A stretch of 64,000 nucleotides of DNA from Jeotgalicoccus psychrophilus DSM 19085 (GCF_000425845.1 NZ_AUEF01000001.1:62001-126000); one strand, 5' to 3'. Shown: positions 1 through 9,265, counted from the first letter of the stretch. The notes: generated by a model from the sequence alone, not told the origin. Program-made: numbers and translations.

Positions 1-7
1 ATAATTA

Positions 8-46
8 AAACTGTAGTTACTATCATTAAGATAGTAAACCACAGTT
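8..46 (-). terminator. Hairpin downstream of srrA
   Basis: Two nearly complementary arms of about 17 bases (AAACTGTAGTTACTATC on the plus strand, then GATAGT...CAGTTT) flank a short ATTAA loop. On the minus strand the stem is followed by a weak T-rich stretch. It lies just past the srrA stop, so it is a likely terminator for the res/srrA transcript. The T-run is poor, so it could also be an attenuator or processing site. Confidence 0.45.
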
Positions 47-70
47 TAGTTACAACGCTGGAGAAAAAAC

Positions 71-781
71 TCATTTGTCATTAACCTCGAATTTATAACC
101 GATACCCCAGACCGTGTGAATCATCTGGCTGGCTTCAGGAGACACTTTGTTCAGTTTCTCCCGGAGACGCTTAACATGTGTATCGACAGTTCTTAAATCG
201 CCGTAGAAGTCATAGTTCCATACTTCTTTCAGCAATTCTTCGCGGTTAAATACTTTATCGGGACTCTTCGCTAAAAATAATAACAATTCGTATTCTTTCG
301 GTGTTAAATTCACCTTTTCATCATCGGCTAAAACGCGGTGAGCGTCGTTGTCGATAACAAGATGTTCATAGACTATCATATCTTTTGCTGATGAATCTTT
401 TTCGATAAATGCCGTTTCAGAAGAACGGCGTAATATTGCTTTTACTCTGAGGACAACTTCGCGGGGTGAAAACGGCTTAACGATATAGTCGTCGGCACCG
501 ACTTCAAGTCCTTCAACGCGGTCCCCTTCTTCACCTTTCGCTGTCAGCATAATGACAGGTGTTGATTTTTCCTTGCGCAGTTCTTTTGCGACTTCAATCC
601 CGTCCATTTCAGGCATCATGAGATCGAGCAGAATACAGTGGAAATCTTCATTAAGTGCAAGCTCCAATGCTTCTTTGCCCTCTCCAGCTTCAGTGATTTC
701 ATAACCTTCACGTGTAAGGTATAAGTTAAGCAATTTACGAATACGTTCTTCATCATCGACTAATAGTATTTTTTCTGCCAT
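71..781 (-). CDS. srrA: SrrA/ResD-family response regulator
   Basis: OmpR/PhoB-type response regulator of 236 residues. The receiver domain (about 1-120) shows the acidic pair D9/D10, phosphoacceptor D53 in LLDLMMPEMDG, T80 in MLTAK and K103 in VKPFSPRE. The winged-helix DNA-binding domain (about 135-232) ends in TVDTHVKRLREKL and VWGIGYKF. It is the last gene of the resABC block, 18 bp after resC, which matches ResD of Bacillus and SrrA of staphylococci, regulators of respiration and low-oxygen responses. The partner kinase gene srrB usually follows directly; here a hairpin follows and no srrB start is visible before the window edge. Confidence 0.9.
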   Translation of the reverse strand: MAEKILLVDDEERIRKLLNLYLTREGYEITEAGEGKEALELALNEDFHCILLDLMMPEMDGIEVAKELRKEKSTPVIMLTAKGEEGDRVEGLEVGADDYIVKPFSPREVVLRVKAILRRSSETAFIEKDSSAKDMIVYEHLVIDNDAHRVLADDEKVNLTPKEYELLLFLAKSPDKVFNREELLKEVWNYDFYGDLRTVDTHVKRLREKLNKVSPEASQMIHTVWGIGYKFEVNDK

Positions 782-799
782 AATAACCCTCTTTTCATA

Positions 800-2005
800 T
801 TATGCGTACGAATGCAGGCCAGCTACAATTAAGTTAATTGCAATCAGGTTAAACAGAATAAGAATGAACCCGCCTACTGCTAACCATGCAGACTTCTCGC
901 CTTCATATCCGCGGTTTAAGCGCAGGTGAAGGAAGATTGTGTAGAACATAAATGTAATGAATGCCCATGTTTCTTTCGGGTCCCAGCCCCAGAATCTGCT
1001 CCAGGCAATCTGGGCCCAGATTGCAGCGAAGAAAATGCCTCCGAGTGCGAAAAGCGGGAAACCGATAATCACAGAACGATAGCCAATTTCATCCATCAAT
1101 GCAAGGTCAGCTTTCTTAGTTAACGGTTTAACGAGAGCAAAGAGGCGTTTTCTAATAACAAGACGAACAATGCCGTAAGTAATTAAACCGATAATAATTG
1201 ACCAGACTACTGTATTTAAAGTATGTGCTTTAATTACAGGCGGTAAATCAATTCCAAGGTGGAAATGATCTGCGGGCTCATATTCATTATTACCGATATG
1301 TTCTACCGGAATCGCCTCGCTGTAATTTATAAGACTTGGAAGATGGTATTCAGCAATGACCTGCTGCCCCTGCTGATCAGTATAATAGAACTCATCGTTA
1401 TAGCCGACAATATTCTGCATGAATACTGTAGTAACCATATACATAACAACAGTCAAAATACCAATCATTATAGCTTCAAGCCAGCGTGCGCGCCATGAAT
1501 TTTCTTCTGCAGGAATAGCTTTCAATAAGTAGATAAGCCCTGCGACTGCACTCATCGACAGTATACCATAAGACAATGTAACAGTAATAACGTGAATAGC
1601 CAGCCAGTTACTTTGCAGCGCCGGGATAAGCGGCTGAACATCTGTAGAGAACAGACTGCCGTATCCTAACAGAAGCAGTGAGATCGGAATGGCGAACAGA
1701 CCGAATACTTTCGTTCTGAAATAATGATACGTAATTAAGAATCCGCCAATCAGCATAATTGAGAACATCGCTATAAATTCATACATGTTTGAAACCGGAG
1801 CGTGTCCAGTCGCCATCCAGCGCAGAATAAAGTACGCGAGTTCAAGGACGAATGCAATAACGATCATCCAAATTGCAATTTTTTCGTATTTCTTAGATTG
1901 TGATTTCGATTTAATGCTTATGCCGAGCGGTAAAAGTGATACCAGCAGCATAAGAAACGCGATAAATATCAGTGTATTACTCAGTGATAAGAATGTTTCC
2001 TCCAT
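800..2005 (-). CDS. resC: Cytochrome c biogenesis protein ResC/CcsA family
   Basis: Polytopic membrane protein of 401 residues with several hydrophobic helices. Near the C-terminus it has the tryptophan-rich haem-handling motif WGWDPKETW, the signature of the CcsA/ResC half of the System II cytochrome c synthase. With ResB it is thought to carry haem across the membrane and attach it to apocytochrome c on the outer face. The stop of resB lies 10 bp upstream and srrA follows after 18 bp, so resB, resC and srrA form one transcription unit. Family assignment is firm. Confidence 0.92.
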   Translation of the reverse strand: MEETFLSLSNTLIFIAFLMLLVSLLPLGISIKSKSQSKKYEKIAIWMIVIAFVLELAYFILRWMATGHAPVSNMYEFIAMFSIMLIGGFLITYHYFRTKVFGLFAIPISLLLLGYGSLFSTDVQPLIPALQSNWLAIHVITVTLSYGILSMSAVAGLIYLLKAIPAEENSWRARWLEAIMIGILTVVMYMVTTVFMQNIVGYNDEFYYTDQQGQQVIAEYHLPSLINYSEAIPVEHIGNNEYEPADHFHLGIDLPPVIKAHTLNTVVWSIIIGLITYGIVRLVIRKRLFALVKPLTKKADLALMDEIGYRSVIIGFPLFALGGIFFAAIWAQIAWSRFWGWDPKETWAFITFMFYTIFLHLRLNRGYEGEKSAWLAVGGFILILFNLIAINLIVAGLHSYA

Positions 2006-2015
2006 AATTTAAACA

Positions 2016-3653
2016 CTATCCTTTCAGCTTGTCATTTTCCTCTTTTTCCTGTTTATCGAATATCTCGGCTAAATGGTGAGATTCAAGTACTGCGTTCATC
2101 TCTTTTTTCAGTCCGAAATAGTTTTTGTTAGTGTGAGCCGCTACGTTCATCGTGTCGCCTTCTGCATTAATCCATATTCTGCGGTGATTAATGTAAGACC
2201 CGATAAACAGACCGATGAGGAAAATTACAAATCCAGTTGCAATAATCGGCATTGATAAATCTTTTTTCAGAGTCAGGACACTTGCCATATGCTCTTCGGC
2301 TTCGACGAATTTAATACTGTATTCGTTGTCCTGTGTAATATCAGTTGAGTTCATAATCTGCAGCAGGCTGAGTTCTACTTCGTCTCCTTCTGCAACTTCA
2401 AACACGAATGCCGGATTTGTCGGAACCGGTGTTTCAGAAACAAGGGTACCGTTATCTTCAATTTCTAAAAAGTCCGGTGCATAGGCTTTCATGTTAATCG
2501 TAATATCTTCAGTTATTTTATAACTGTCAGCAGGATCATCAAGGCTGACTTCAAAGTTCTCACCGAGGACATTTCCTTCGCTATCTTCAAGTCTGAAGGT
2601 CATCGATTTTAATTGCGAGTTATCGTAACTTGACTGATACAGTTCGTAATCGTCAAAACGGTACGGATGGTTTACACGGATACTGTAATTATCTATTTCT
2701 TCCAGTTCCGGCGATGAACCGACGATATCAGCAGTTTTGTTTTCATACATAGTGATATCGGTCTGGAAGTTACTGATTGTCAGAGCCATGCTGTTCTGCA
2801 ATGTCTCATCAAATACCGTACCCGAATCTTCATCGTATGTATCGAGTGTGAAACCATCGTTACGCATGTAATACTGTCCTTCAGTTGTTGGAATGCTTAC
2901 TGTTTCTCCTTCTTGTGCATAGATGATTTCATCTATATAAACACCGGGGAAAAATCTCAGCATGCTGCCCGCGAGTAAAATAATTAAGCCGGTATGGTTA
3001 ATATACGGCCCCCATCTGGACAAACGGCCTTTTTCAAGCAGATAGTGATCGCCGTCAGTTTTAAGTTTGTACTTTTTACTTTCAAATGCTTTCGCAATGT
3101 CAGCTGCATTATCAGTGGATTCATATTCATTAAATAAACGCTGGCGCTTAAAGAATGAAGCGTGTTTTTTAGCGCGCTGATTCTTTAATGATTTATACAG
3201 CGGTACACCTCTGTCGACACTGGCTGCAATTAAGGATAAGGCAAGAAGTCCCATTAACAGCACGAACCACCATGAAGAATAAAGCTGGGTAAACCCGAAC
3301 TTGTAATACAGCGTTCCGAATGTACCGTACAGCTCAGTGTAGTGCTGAGCGGGATCTGCACCGATCGGAATAAAGTATTCCTGCGGCAGAATCGTACCGA
3401 CAGCAGCGGATATTGCAATTATTGCAATAATAGTTACCCCGACTTTTATCGAAGTGAAAAAGTTCCATATCTTATCAAAGATACTTTGTGAACGGACTTT
3501 CGAACGTACAGCACTTCCGTCGTAGCGCATAAGATCTTTAATTTTTTTCTTATCGTAATCTTCATTGATCATTTTCCCGCATGATTGGCACAGCTGAGTG
3601 CCTGGAGGATTGACATGACCGCAATGATTACATTGTATTTCCTTCTGTTCCAT
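2016..3653 (-). CDS. resB: Cytochrome c biogenesis protein ResB
   Basis: Protein of 545 residues and the partner of ResC in System II cytochrome c maturation. It begins with a four-cysteine zinc-ribbon (CNHCGH ... CQSCG, residues about 8-26), as Bacillus ResB proteins do. Transmembrane segments follow near residues 70-90 and 130-150 and around 215. A large extracytoplasmic domain (about 240-460) comes next, then a final membrane helix near 475-495. It starts 11 bp after resA. The N-terminal ribbon faces the cytoplasm; its role is unknown. Confidence 0.92.
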   Translation of the reverse strand: MEQKEIQCNHCGHVNPPGTQLCQSCGKMINEDYDKKKIKDLMRYDGSAVRSKVRSQSIFDKIWNFFTSIKVGVTIIAIIAISAAVGTILPQEYFIPIGADPAQHYTELYGTFGTLYYKFGFTQLYSSWWFVLLMGLLALSLIAASVDRGVPLYKSLKNQRAKKHASFFKRQRLFNEYESTDNAADIAKAFESKKYKLKTDGDHYLLEKGRLSRWGPYINHTGLIILLAGSMLRFFPGVYIDEIIYAQEGETVSIPTTEGQYYMRNDGFTLDTYDEDSGTVFDETLQNSMALTISNFQTDITMYENKTADIVGSSPELEEIDNYSIRVNHPYRFDDYELYQSSYDNSQLKSMTFRLEDSEGNVLGENFEVSLDDPADSYKITEDITINMKAYAPDFLEIEDNGTLVSETPVPTNPAFVFEVAEGDEVELSLLQIMNSTDITQDNEYSIKFVEAEEHMASVLTLKKDLSMPIIATGFVIFLIGLFIGSYINHRRIWINAEGDTMNVAAHTNKNYFGLKKEMNAVLESHHLAEIFDKQEKEENDKLKG

Positions 3654-3664
3654 ATAAGGTCATC

Positions 3665-4195
3665 CTATTCCAGAGATTCATCTATAAATGCATAGATATC
3701 CTCTTTAGTCAGTTGATATTCCTGTTTCTTAACGACGACACCTTCTTTGTTAATAGCGATTGTCGTTGGCAGCGGTCCGATATTGTAAGCTTTCGTTACA
3801 CTGCGATTTGAATCTAATGCAATCGGGTAATCAAGATCTTCAGATAGCCCTGAAAGAAACTGTTCAATCTGCTGAGGGTTTTCAGAAACGTTCACAGCAA
3901 TAATTTCATAATCTTCATGACCTTCGTTATACACCTGGTTCATTTCCGGCATTTCTTCCCGGCATGGTTTACACCATGTACCCCAGAAATTGAGTATTAC
4001 GCCGTTTTCGGCAGTGATTTCAGACAGCTGAAGTTCTTCTCCGTCCAATGTTTCCAGTTTAAAATCAACTGCATCATCTCCGACGTTTACAGTTTGAGTG
4101 CCATCCCTCAAATTTAAGTAAAGTGTTACGCCGAGGAGTACTGCAATCGTAATAATTGTACCTGTACGAATAATTTTTCTAGTTCCTTTTTTCAA
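3665..4195 (-). CDS. resA: Thiol-disulfide oxidoreductase ResA
   Basis: Membrane-anchored thioredoxin-like protein of 176 residues that reduces apocytochrome c cysteines before haem attachment. One N-terminal anchor helix (about 8-27) precedes a thioredoxin fold with the active site WGTWCKPC. I chose the TTG at 4195 because AAAGGGG lies 7 bases before it and the resulting length matches Bacillus ResA. A longer reading starting at 4249 has no ribosome-binding site and adds an unlikely leader. It is followed by resB after 11 bp and preceded by a 110-bp gap after rluB that contains an inverted repeat. Confidence 0.9.
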   Translation of the reverse strand: MKKGTRKIIRTGTIITIAVLLGVTLYLNLRDGTQTVNVGDDAVDFKLETLDGEELQLSEITAENGVILNFWGTWCKPCREEMPEMNQVYNEGHEDYEIIAVNVSENPQQIEQFLSGLSEDLDYPIALDSNRSVTKAYNIGPLPTTIAINKEGVVVKKQEYQLTKEDIYAFIDESLE

Positions 4196-4224
4196 CGTCA
4201 GGCCCCTTTCGTAAATTAATATAA

Positions 4225-4278
4225 CCGCAATAAAATGCGTACGTAGCAATAATTATAACACTACACATTTTGTTGCGG
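4225..4278. promoter_or_regulatory. 15-bp inverted repeat before resA
   Basis: Arms at 4225-4239 (CCGCAATAAAATGCG) and 4264-4278 pair with 13 of 15 matches around a 24-base spacer. The spacer includes a TATAAT-like hexamer on the minus strand, about 50 bases upstream of the resA start. This could be an operator around a resA promoter or a long-loop hairpin ending the rluB transcript. Which one is not decided by sequence. Confidence 0.4.
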
Positions 4279-4305
4279 TTTGACAGTATTATGACATTTA
4301 ATTAC

Positions 4306-5028
4306 TTACTTCTTGCTGTTGGCAATCAGTTTTTTAACTTCATGCGGTTTAAGGAAACGGTATTCGCCTTCTTTTAGGCCGTCGAGTGTCAGGAAGTCAA
4401 AGTAGATACGCGTAAGTTTCGTTACGTTTAAGCCGAAGTGCTCAAACATTCTTCTGACCTGGCGATTACGTCCTTCGTGAATTGTAATTTCAAGAATCAT
4501 GTCCTTGCCGCCCTTGTCGCGGATTACTTTCAAATCACATGGTGCAGTTTTTCCGTCGTCGAGTCTAATACCTCTGCGCATCTCATCCTGCTGATGACGA
4601 AGTAAAATACCATCTGTTTTAACTCTGTAAGTTTTCTTCATTTCAAATTTCGGGTGTGTCATGTGCTGTGTAAATTCTCCGTCGTTAGTAACGAGTAATA
4701 ATCCGGACGTATCGTAATCCAGACGACCTACAGGATAAAGACGTGCATCGATGCCGTGGAAGACGTCGATTACCGTGTCGCGTTTTTTATCGTCTTCTGC
4801 AGCTGAGATTTCACCGGCAGGTTTGTAGTATAAAATATGCACGGGTTCTTCTTTCGTTAGCTGAATGCCGTCTACTGTTACGCGGTCTTTGTCTGTAACC
4901 TGAAGTCCGAGTTCTGTAACGAGCTTGTCGTTAACGAATACGCGGCCCTCTTCTATTAGTGTATCTGCTTTACGTCGTGAAGTAATTCCTGCATCAGCAA
5001 TTTTTTTATTTAAACGTGTAGTTTTCAT
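4306..5028 (-). CDS. rluB: 23S rRNA pseudouridine synthase RluB
   Basis: RsuA/RluB-family pseudouridine synthase of 240 residues, modifying the peptidyl-transferase region of 23S rRNA. The N-terminal S4 RNA-binding domain (about 4-60, RLNKKIADAGITSRRKAD) is followed by the catalytic domain with GRLDYDTSGLLLVTNDG, whose first aspartate is the nucleophile. The C-terminal part has the family motif GRNRQVRRMFEHFG. The start overlaps the scpB stop by 4 bases, giving translational coupling in an scpA-scpB-rluB operon, the usual firmicute arrangement. Confidence 0.93.
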   Translation of the reverse strand: MKTTRLNKKIADAGITSRRKADTLIEEGRVFVNDKLVTELGLQVTDKDRVTVDGIQLTKEEPVHILYYKPAGEISAAEDDKKRDTVIDVFHGIDARLYPVGRLDYDTSGLLLVTNDGEFTQHMTHPKFEMKKTYRVKTDGILLRHQQDEMRRGIRLDDGKTAPCDLKVIRDKGGKDMILEITIHEGRNRQVRRMFEHFGLNVTKLTRIYFDFLTLDGLKEGEYRFLKPHEVKKLIANSKK

Positions 5029-5561
5029 TGATTTTGCTCCTTTAAGCTATTGAAGAACAAGTCGATTTCTTCTTGTTCTGTAATCATATCATCTGCCGGT
5101 AAGTCATCTAAAGATTTCAAACCGAATATTTCTAAAAAGCTTTGTGTCGTTTCGAAATGTGCGGCGCGTTCATCAATTATATTTTTCTTTTTCACTAACC
5201 CTTTATTGATCAGTGTTGAAATTGGACCATCTGAGACAATGCCGCGTACACTTTCTATGCCGTTCCTTGAGATTGGCTGGTTGTATGCGATAATTGCAAG
5301 CACTTCCAATGCTGCCTGCGATAATTTCTTTTGGGGTCTGTCAGCCAGTACCCTCTTGATGTATTTTTCCATATTCTCCGTCGTTTTTAAAAAATAAATA
5401 TCGCCGTGACGGGTAATTGTTAAATGTTCTTTATCGTATTTTTTTAATTCTATTTCCAGCTGCATTTTAGTAATCGGCACGTGCATCATCAATGCCTCTT
5501 CACTTAAACCCAGGTCGCCGGCAATATATAATAAACCTTCAATAATGTTTATCTGCTCCAT
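5025..5561 (-). CDS. scpB: Segregation and condensation protein B
   Basis: Winged-helix protein of 178 residues. ScpB dimers bind ScpA and regulate the SMC condensin ring that compacts and segregates the chromosome. Visible family features are IIEGLLYIAGDLGLSEE at the N-terminus and SQAALEVLAIIAYNQPISR around residues 98-116, followed by GIVSDGPISTLINKGLV. The C-terminal tail is acidic. It sits 2 bp after scpA and overlaps rluB by 4 bases. Confidence 0.93.
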   Translation of the reverse strand: MEQINIIEGLLYIAGDLGLSEEALMMHVPITKMQLEIELKKYDKEHLTITRHGDIYFLKTTENMEKYIKRVLADRPQKKLSQAALEVLAIIAYNQPISRNGIESVRGIVSDGPISTLINKGLVKKKNIIDERAAHFETTQSFLEIFGLKSLDDLPADDMITEQEEIDLFFNSLKEQNQ

Positions 5562-5563
5562 AC

Positions 5564-6274
5564 TTAAGCCAACCTTTCGAGCTCAAAATCATCTTCATCG
5601 ATGCGCGTAATATGATAGAGATTTTGACTGATATAATCTAGAATAGTTATAAATACCTGCACTACTTTGCTGCGGGGTTCATCGAAAGTAAGCAACTCAG
5701 TCATTTTTAATGACTTTCTGTCTTTAAATTTCGACGCGATAAAAATCACAGCTTCTTCTTTCGTATAGACCTCGCGCTGCACGACGACATATGATTCTTC
5801 GGTGATAGATACACGGGATTTTACTTTGTTATACGCTTCTAAGAGATCGTGGAGACTCAGCTCAAGTGTATCCGTGTCATCTTCATCATCTTCGAATAAA
5901 TGCGGCGCCTTGACGAATTGAAGTCTGTTTTCCTCTTTCAGCTTATTCAATTCTTCAGCATATAATTTATAATTTTGATATTCTATTAGCTGGGACATCA
6001 ATTGCTCGCGCGGATCTTCATAATCATCATCGGCCATAGGCGGTTCCGGCAACAGCATGTGACTTTTAATTTTCACAAGCTCGCTCGCCATAACGAGATA
6101 ATCGCTTGCAACGTTAAGCTCAAGTTCTTTCATCTGATTAATATATTCCATATACTGCTCTGTGAGCATTTTCATCGGAATATCGTAAATATCAATTTCA
6201 AGTTCTTTAATCAAATGAAGGAGCAAATCGAGCGGTCCTTCAAAAACATCTAATTTCACTTTATAAGCAGTCAT
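5564..6274 (-). CDS. scpA: Segregation and condensation protein A
   Basis: Kleisin subunit of the SMC-ScpA-ScpB condensin, 236 residues. The N-terminal kleisin motif YKVKLDVFEGPLDLLLHLI binds the SMC neck, the middle is acidic and helical, and the C-terminal winged helix (LEISE-like region ending in RIDEDDFELERLA) binds the SMC head. It is the first gene of the scpA-scpB-rluB operon. It is divergent from the DUF309 gene with only 21 bp between starts, so promoters of the two must overlap the coding ends. Confidence 0.93.
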   Translation of the reverse strand: MTAYKVKLDVFEGPLDLLLHLIKELEIDIYDIPMKMLTEQYMEYINQMKELELNVASDYLVMASELVKIKSHMLLPEPPMADDDYEDPREQLMSQLIEYQNYKLYAEELNKLKEENRLQFVKAPHLFEDDEDDTDTLELSLHDLLEAYNKVKSRVSITEESYVVVQREVYTKEEAVIFIASKFKDRKSLKMTELLTFDEPRSKVVQVFITILDYISQNLYHITRIDEDDFELERLA

Positions 6275-6295
6275 TACAAAACCTCAATTTTAGGA

Positions 6296-6841
6296 GTGAT
6301 ACGTATCGATAAAGAAATACTTTTACAATTCTTTAACGAATTAATTATAAAGCAAGATTACTTCGAATGCCATGAAATCATGGAAGAAGCGTGGAAAGAC
6401 AAGGAAATATTTACGAAAGAAGACCCCGAAGTGTTTTTTGTGCTCATTGTTACCGGTGAATATCATTACCGGAGAGACAATATCATCGGTGCAGCGACAT
6501 CTTATAAACGCGCGTTAAAGCTGTATGACAAACACCGCTATGACGTGAAGGCGTTTGGATTTGGCGAAGAATTAGCTGAAATGCTTCAGAGCCGGTTTAA
6601 TGGGCTGGCAGATACACCGTTCAAACCGATGAACTACCCTGTTGACAGCTGGGTTTACGAATCGCTTTATGAGTTGTATCAGGATGACTATGAATCTTAC
6701 AGCGCGTTTACTTTAGAAATCCTGGAGCGCTTTGAAAAAGACGAGAGTATTATCCATCGTCACCGCCTGCGCGACCGCGAAGACGTTATTGAAGCGCGGC
6801 TCGAGGCGTTAAACAGGAAACTGGCACAGCGCGGGCAGTGA
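6296..6841 (+). CDS. DUF309 family protein
   Basis: Helical protein of 181 residues with the DUF309 hallmark DYFECHEIMEEAWK near residues 21-34 and a second helix with YHYRRDNIIGAATSYKRA. Bacillus encodes a relative (YpuF) next to scpAB, the same position as here. No biochemical role is known. The start is uncertain: the GTG at 6296 is inside the AGGAG that would be its ribosome-binding site, and the only codon correctly spaced from that site is ATC. The N-terminus could therefore be a few residues shorter. Confidence 0.8.
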   Translation: MIRIDKEILLQFFNELIIKQDYFECHEIMEEAWKDKEIFTKEDPEVFFVLIVTGEYHYRRDNIIGAATSYKRALKLYDKHRYDVKAFGFGEELAEMLQSRFNGLADTPFKPMNYPVDSWVYESLYELYQDDYESYSAFTLEILERFEKDESIIHRHRLRDREDVIEARLEALNRKLAQRGQ

Positions 6842-6849
6842 ATTTAACC

Positions 6850-6931
6850 GCTCGATGGGACGAATACGCGTATTCGTCCCAATGTGAGGTGCTCAATGAG
6901 ACAAATAAGATTATTCGTCCCAATGAACGTT
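6850..6931. repeat. 41-bp-period tandem array D (two units)
   Basis: Two units begin at 6850 and 6891, 41 bp apart: GCTCGATGGGAC and GCTCAATGAGAC, with TATTCGTCCCAATG recurring at 6871 and 6912. Unit one holds a near-perfect hairpin, GGGACGAATA then CGCG then TATTCGTCCC. The junction contains a second dyad, AATGTGAG-GTG-CTCAATG. It lies between the convergent DUF309 and deoB genes. It shares its exact period with three other arrays in the window. Confidence 0.75.
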
Positions 6932-6964
6932 TCCTTCATAAGCTAGATAAAAAATCTTATGCTG

Positions 6965-6992
6965 GAGAGTCATTTTTGACTCTCTTTTTTGC
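6965..6992 (+). terminator. Rho-independent terminator after the DUF309 gene
   Basis: The stem GAGAGTCA with TGACTCTC around a TTTT loop is followed by TTTTTT on the plus strand, a classic intrinsic terminator. A second hairpin, AACACCTT/AAAGGTGTT near 7057-7078, could serve the opposite, deoB-side transcript. Confidence 0.7.
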
Positions 6993-7106
6993 TGAAAAAT
7001 TGTACTCAGAGGTTAAAATCCAAACTTCTGCCCTTGAAAATAAAAAACAGTCAAAACACCTTAAACTAAAGGTGTTCAGACCGTTTATCAATCTTACTTA
7101 TTCAAC

Positions 7107-7193
7107 TTAAACTAAAAACATCCAATAGAGGAATCCCCAAACTATACTCATGAGAAGTATTCCGAAGAAGATAACGTATTTTGCTTTCTTCAT
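7107..7193 (-). CDS. Predicted 28-residue single-helix membrane peptide
   Basis: This is a short reading frame whose ATG directly follows the deoB stop (TAG-ATG), with AAAGGA 10-15 bases upstream inside deoB. The product starts MKKAKYVIFFG, is one hydrophobic helix ending in FLYWMFLV, and has positive residues only at the N-terminus, so it should insert with the N-terminus inside. I do not recognise the family. The coupling to deoB and membrane-peptide character make it a plausible gene, but it is short enough to arise by chance. Confidence 0.45.
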   Translation of the reverse strand: MKKAKYVIFFGILLMSIVWGFLYWMFLV

Positions 7194-8366
7194 CTATTTT
7201 ATTTCCTTTAAGAAGCTCGTACCATGTGTGTCGTATTCAACGCCGAAGTTTTCAGCGAGAGTTGCTGCAATGTTGCTGAATGTGGCACACTGATCAATTT
7301 TACCAAATTCGAGGTCTTTGCCTGTCGTAATAAGCAGCGGCACATATTCTCTCGTATGGTCTGTTCCTGTATATGTTGGGTCGTTACCGTGGTCTGCAGT
7401 AATAATTAAAAGATCGTCTTCTGTCAGTTTGCCAGTTATTTCAGGTAGTCTGTCATCGAATGCTTTTAATGCATTGCTGTAGCCAACGGGGTCACGGCGG
7501 TGGCCGTATTCTGCGTCAAAGTCTACCAGGTTCAGGAATGATAAACCGTTAAAGTCGCGGTCCATTACTTCGAGAAGTTTGTCGACGCCGTCATCGTTGT
7601 TTTTCGTACGGACTGAATCTGTAACTCCGCTGCCTGTGAAGATATCGTTGATTTTACCGATTGCGATAACATCTTTGTCATCTTCTTTCAGGGCGTTCAG
7701 CACAGTTTTACCAAATGGCTGAAGTGCGTAGTCATGACGGTTTTCCGTACGTTTAAATTCTCCTTTTTTAGAGCCGACAAAGGGACGTGCAATAACGCGG
7801 CCAACTAAAAATTCAGGGTCTTTTGTCATTTCGCGTACTTTTTCACAGATTTCATAAATTTCTTCAAGTGGAATGACTTCTTCATTCGCTGCAATTTGAA
7901 GTACAGGGTCATTTGATGTGTAAATGATTAAGTCCCCTGTCTCCATCTGGTGTTCACCGAATTCTTCGATGATGTCAGTACCGCTTGCCGGTTTGTTGCC
8001 GACAATGCCGCGTCCTGTTGCTTCTGTAATTTTATTCAGCAGTTCGTCAGAAAATCCGTCCGGATATACTTTAAATGCAGTATCGATGTTTAAGCCGGCA
8101 ATTTCCCAGTGACCTGTCATCGTGTCTTTACCTTTAGATACCTCCTGCATCTTAGTGTAGAATCCTGTAGTATTTTCCGTCTCATCAACGCCCGGCAATT
8201 TATCGATATTGCCAAGCCCGAGTTTTGCCAGGTTCGGCAATGTGTTCGGATGCGCTTCAAGCGTATGTTTCAAAGTATGCGTGCCGACGTCTCCAAATTC
8301 TTCAGCATCCGGTGCTTCACCGATACCGACTGAATCAAGAACGATTAAATGAATTTTTTTGTACAT
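7194..8366 (-). CDS. deoB: Phosphopentomutase
   Basis: Phosphopentomutase of 390 residues of the alkaline-phosphatase superfamily, interconverting ribose-1-phosphate or deoxyribose-1-phosphate with the 5-phosphates in nucleoside salvage. Metal-site motifs are visible: [13 protein letters not shown] at the N-terminus, MTGHWE with the phosphorylated threonine, and C-terminal [33 protein letters not shown]. Length fits the family. It lies 11 bp after xerD, as in other staphylococci, and is followed immediately by a 28-codon reading frame. Confidence 0.95.
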   Translation of the reverse strand: MYKKIHLIVLDSVGIGEAPDAEEFGDVGTHTLKHTLEAHPNTLPNLAKLGLGNIDKLPGVDETENTTGFYTKMQEVSKGKDTMTGHWEIAGLNIDTAFKVYPDGFSDELLNKITEATGRGIVGNKPASGTDIIEEFGEHQMETGDLIIYTSNDPVLQIAANEEVIPLEEIYEICEKVREMTKDPEFLVGRVIARPFVGSKKGEFKRTENRHDYALQPFGKTVLNALKEDDKDVIAIGKINDIFTGSGVTDSVRTKNNDDGVDKLLEVMDRDFNGLSFLNLVDFDAEYGHRRDPVGYSNALKAFDDRLPEITGKLTEDDLLIITADHGNDPTYTGTDHTREYVPLLITTGKDLEFGKIDQCATFSNIAATLAENFGVEYDTHGTSFLKEIK

Positions 8367-8377
8367 AATTAATTTAC

Positions 8378-9265
8378 CTACTTTCTTGGATGGAACTGCT
8401 TATACATTTCTCTGATTTTCGTCGCAGAGATTTGTGTGTACACCTGAGTGGTGGATATATCGGAATGACCGAGCATTTCCTGCACAGCGCGAAGGTCAGC
8501 ACCGTTTTCGATTAAATGCGTCGCAAAAGAGTGTCTGAACGTATGCGGCGTAATATTTTTGTTGATGCCGCTGATCAGCACATACTTTTTAATAGTCTTC
8601 CATAACCCCTGACGGGTGAACCCTTTACCTCTGTTCGTAAGGAACAGTATATCAGTATTTTCATGCTTTAATAACGTTAAACGCTGATTTTTTATATAAT
8701 TATTTAATTTATCTGCCACATATTCGGTTGTCGGGACAATTCTTTCTTTGTCGCCCTTACCGTATACATGAATAAAACCCATATCCAGATTCAAGTCGCT
8801 GAGCTTTAAGTTAATCAGTTCACTAACTCTAAGCCCGCTTGCGTAGAGGAGCTCCATTATTGCGTTGTCTCGTATGCCCTGTGCACTCAAATCCGGTGAA
8901 TGCAGCAGTGTTTCCATTTCATCAACAGTCAGCACTACCGGCAGCTCACGTTCTTCTTTAGGCGTGTTCAATCTGAGCGCAGGGTTCGACTCGATAACCT
9001 GCTCGAGCTGCAAAAACTGGTGAAAGTTTCTGAGCGTCGACTGCACTCTTCTGATCGTTTTATTGCTCTTGCCGTTAAGCGATAAAAACTGTAAAAATGT
9101 TACGAGGATCTCTGTCGTAATCTGCTCGACACCCGTAACATTTTCATCACTTAAATATTGGCTGTATTGTTTTAAATCCTGTTTATATGATGATATCGAT
9201 GCATCACTTAAACCATTTTCAATCTTTAAATACGTTAAGTATTCATCGATATAACGTTTAAGCAT
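8378..9265 (-). CDS. xerD: Site-specific tyrosine recombinase XerD
   Basis: Recombinase of 295 residues that, with XerC, resolves chromosome dimers at dif. A SAM-like N-terminal domain (about 1-85) precedes the catalytic domain with arginine in [23 protein letters not shown] (HxxR), LGHSDISTT and the nucleophilic tyrosine of QVYTQIS. All catalytic residues are present. It overlaps the fur stop by 8 bases and precedes deoB. This is the housekeeping gene and is unrelated to the transposon recombinases at 44854-50418. Confidence 0.94.
   Translation of the reverse strand: MLKRYIDEYLTYLKIENGLSDASISSYKQDLKQYSQYLSDENVTGVEQITTEILVTFLQFLSLNGKSNKTIRRVQSTLRNFHQFLQLEQVIESNPALRLNTPKEERELPVVLTVDEMETLLHSPDLSAQGIRDNAIMELLYASGLRVSELINLKLSDLNLDMGFIHVYGKGDKERIVPTTEYVADKLNNYIKNQRLTLLKHENTDILFLTNRGKGFTRQGLWKTIKKYVLISGINKNITPHTFRHSFATHLIENGADLRAVQEMLGHSDISTTQVYTQISATKIREMYKQFHPRK

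Noticed and set aside
6838-7110. Open frame of 90 codons after the DUF309 gene
   Set aside because: It runs through array D and a terminator hairpin, has no ribosome-binding site, and its product resembles nothing; it is a shadow of non-coding DNA.
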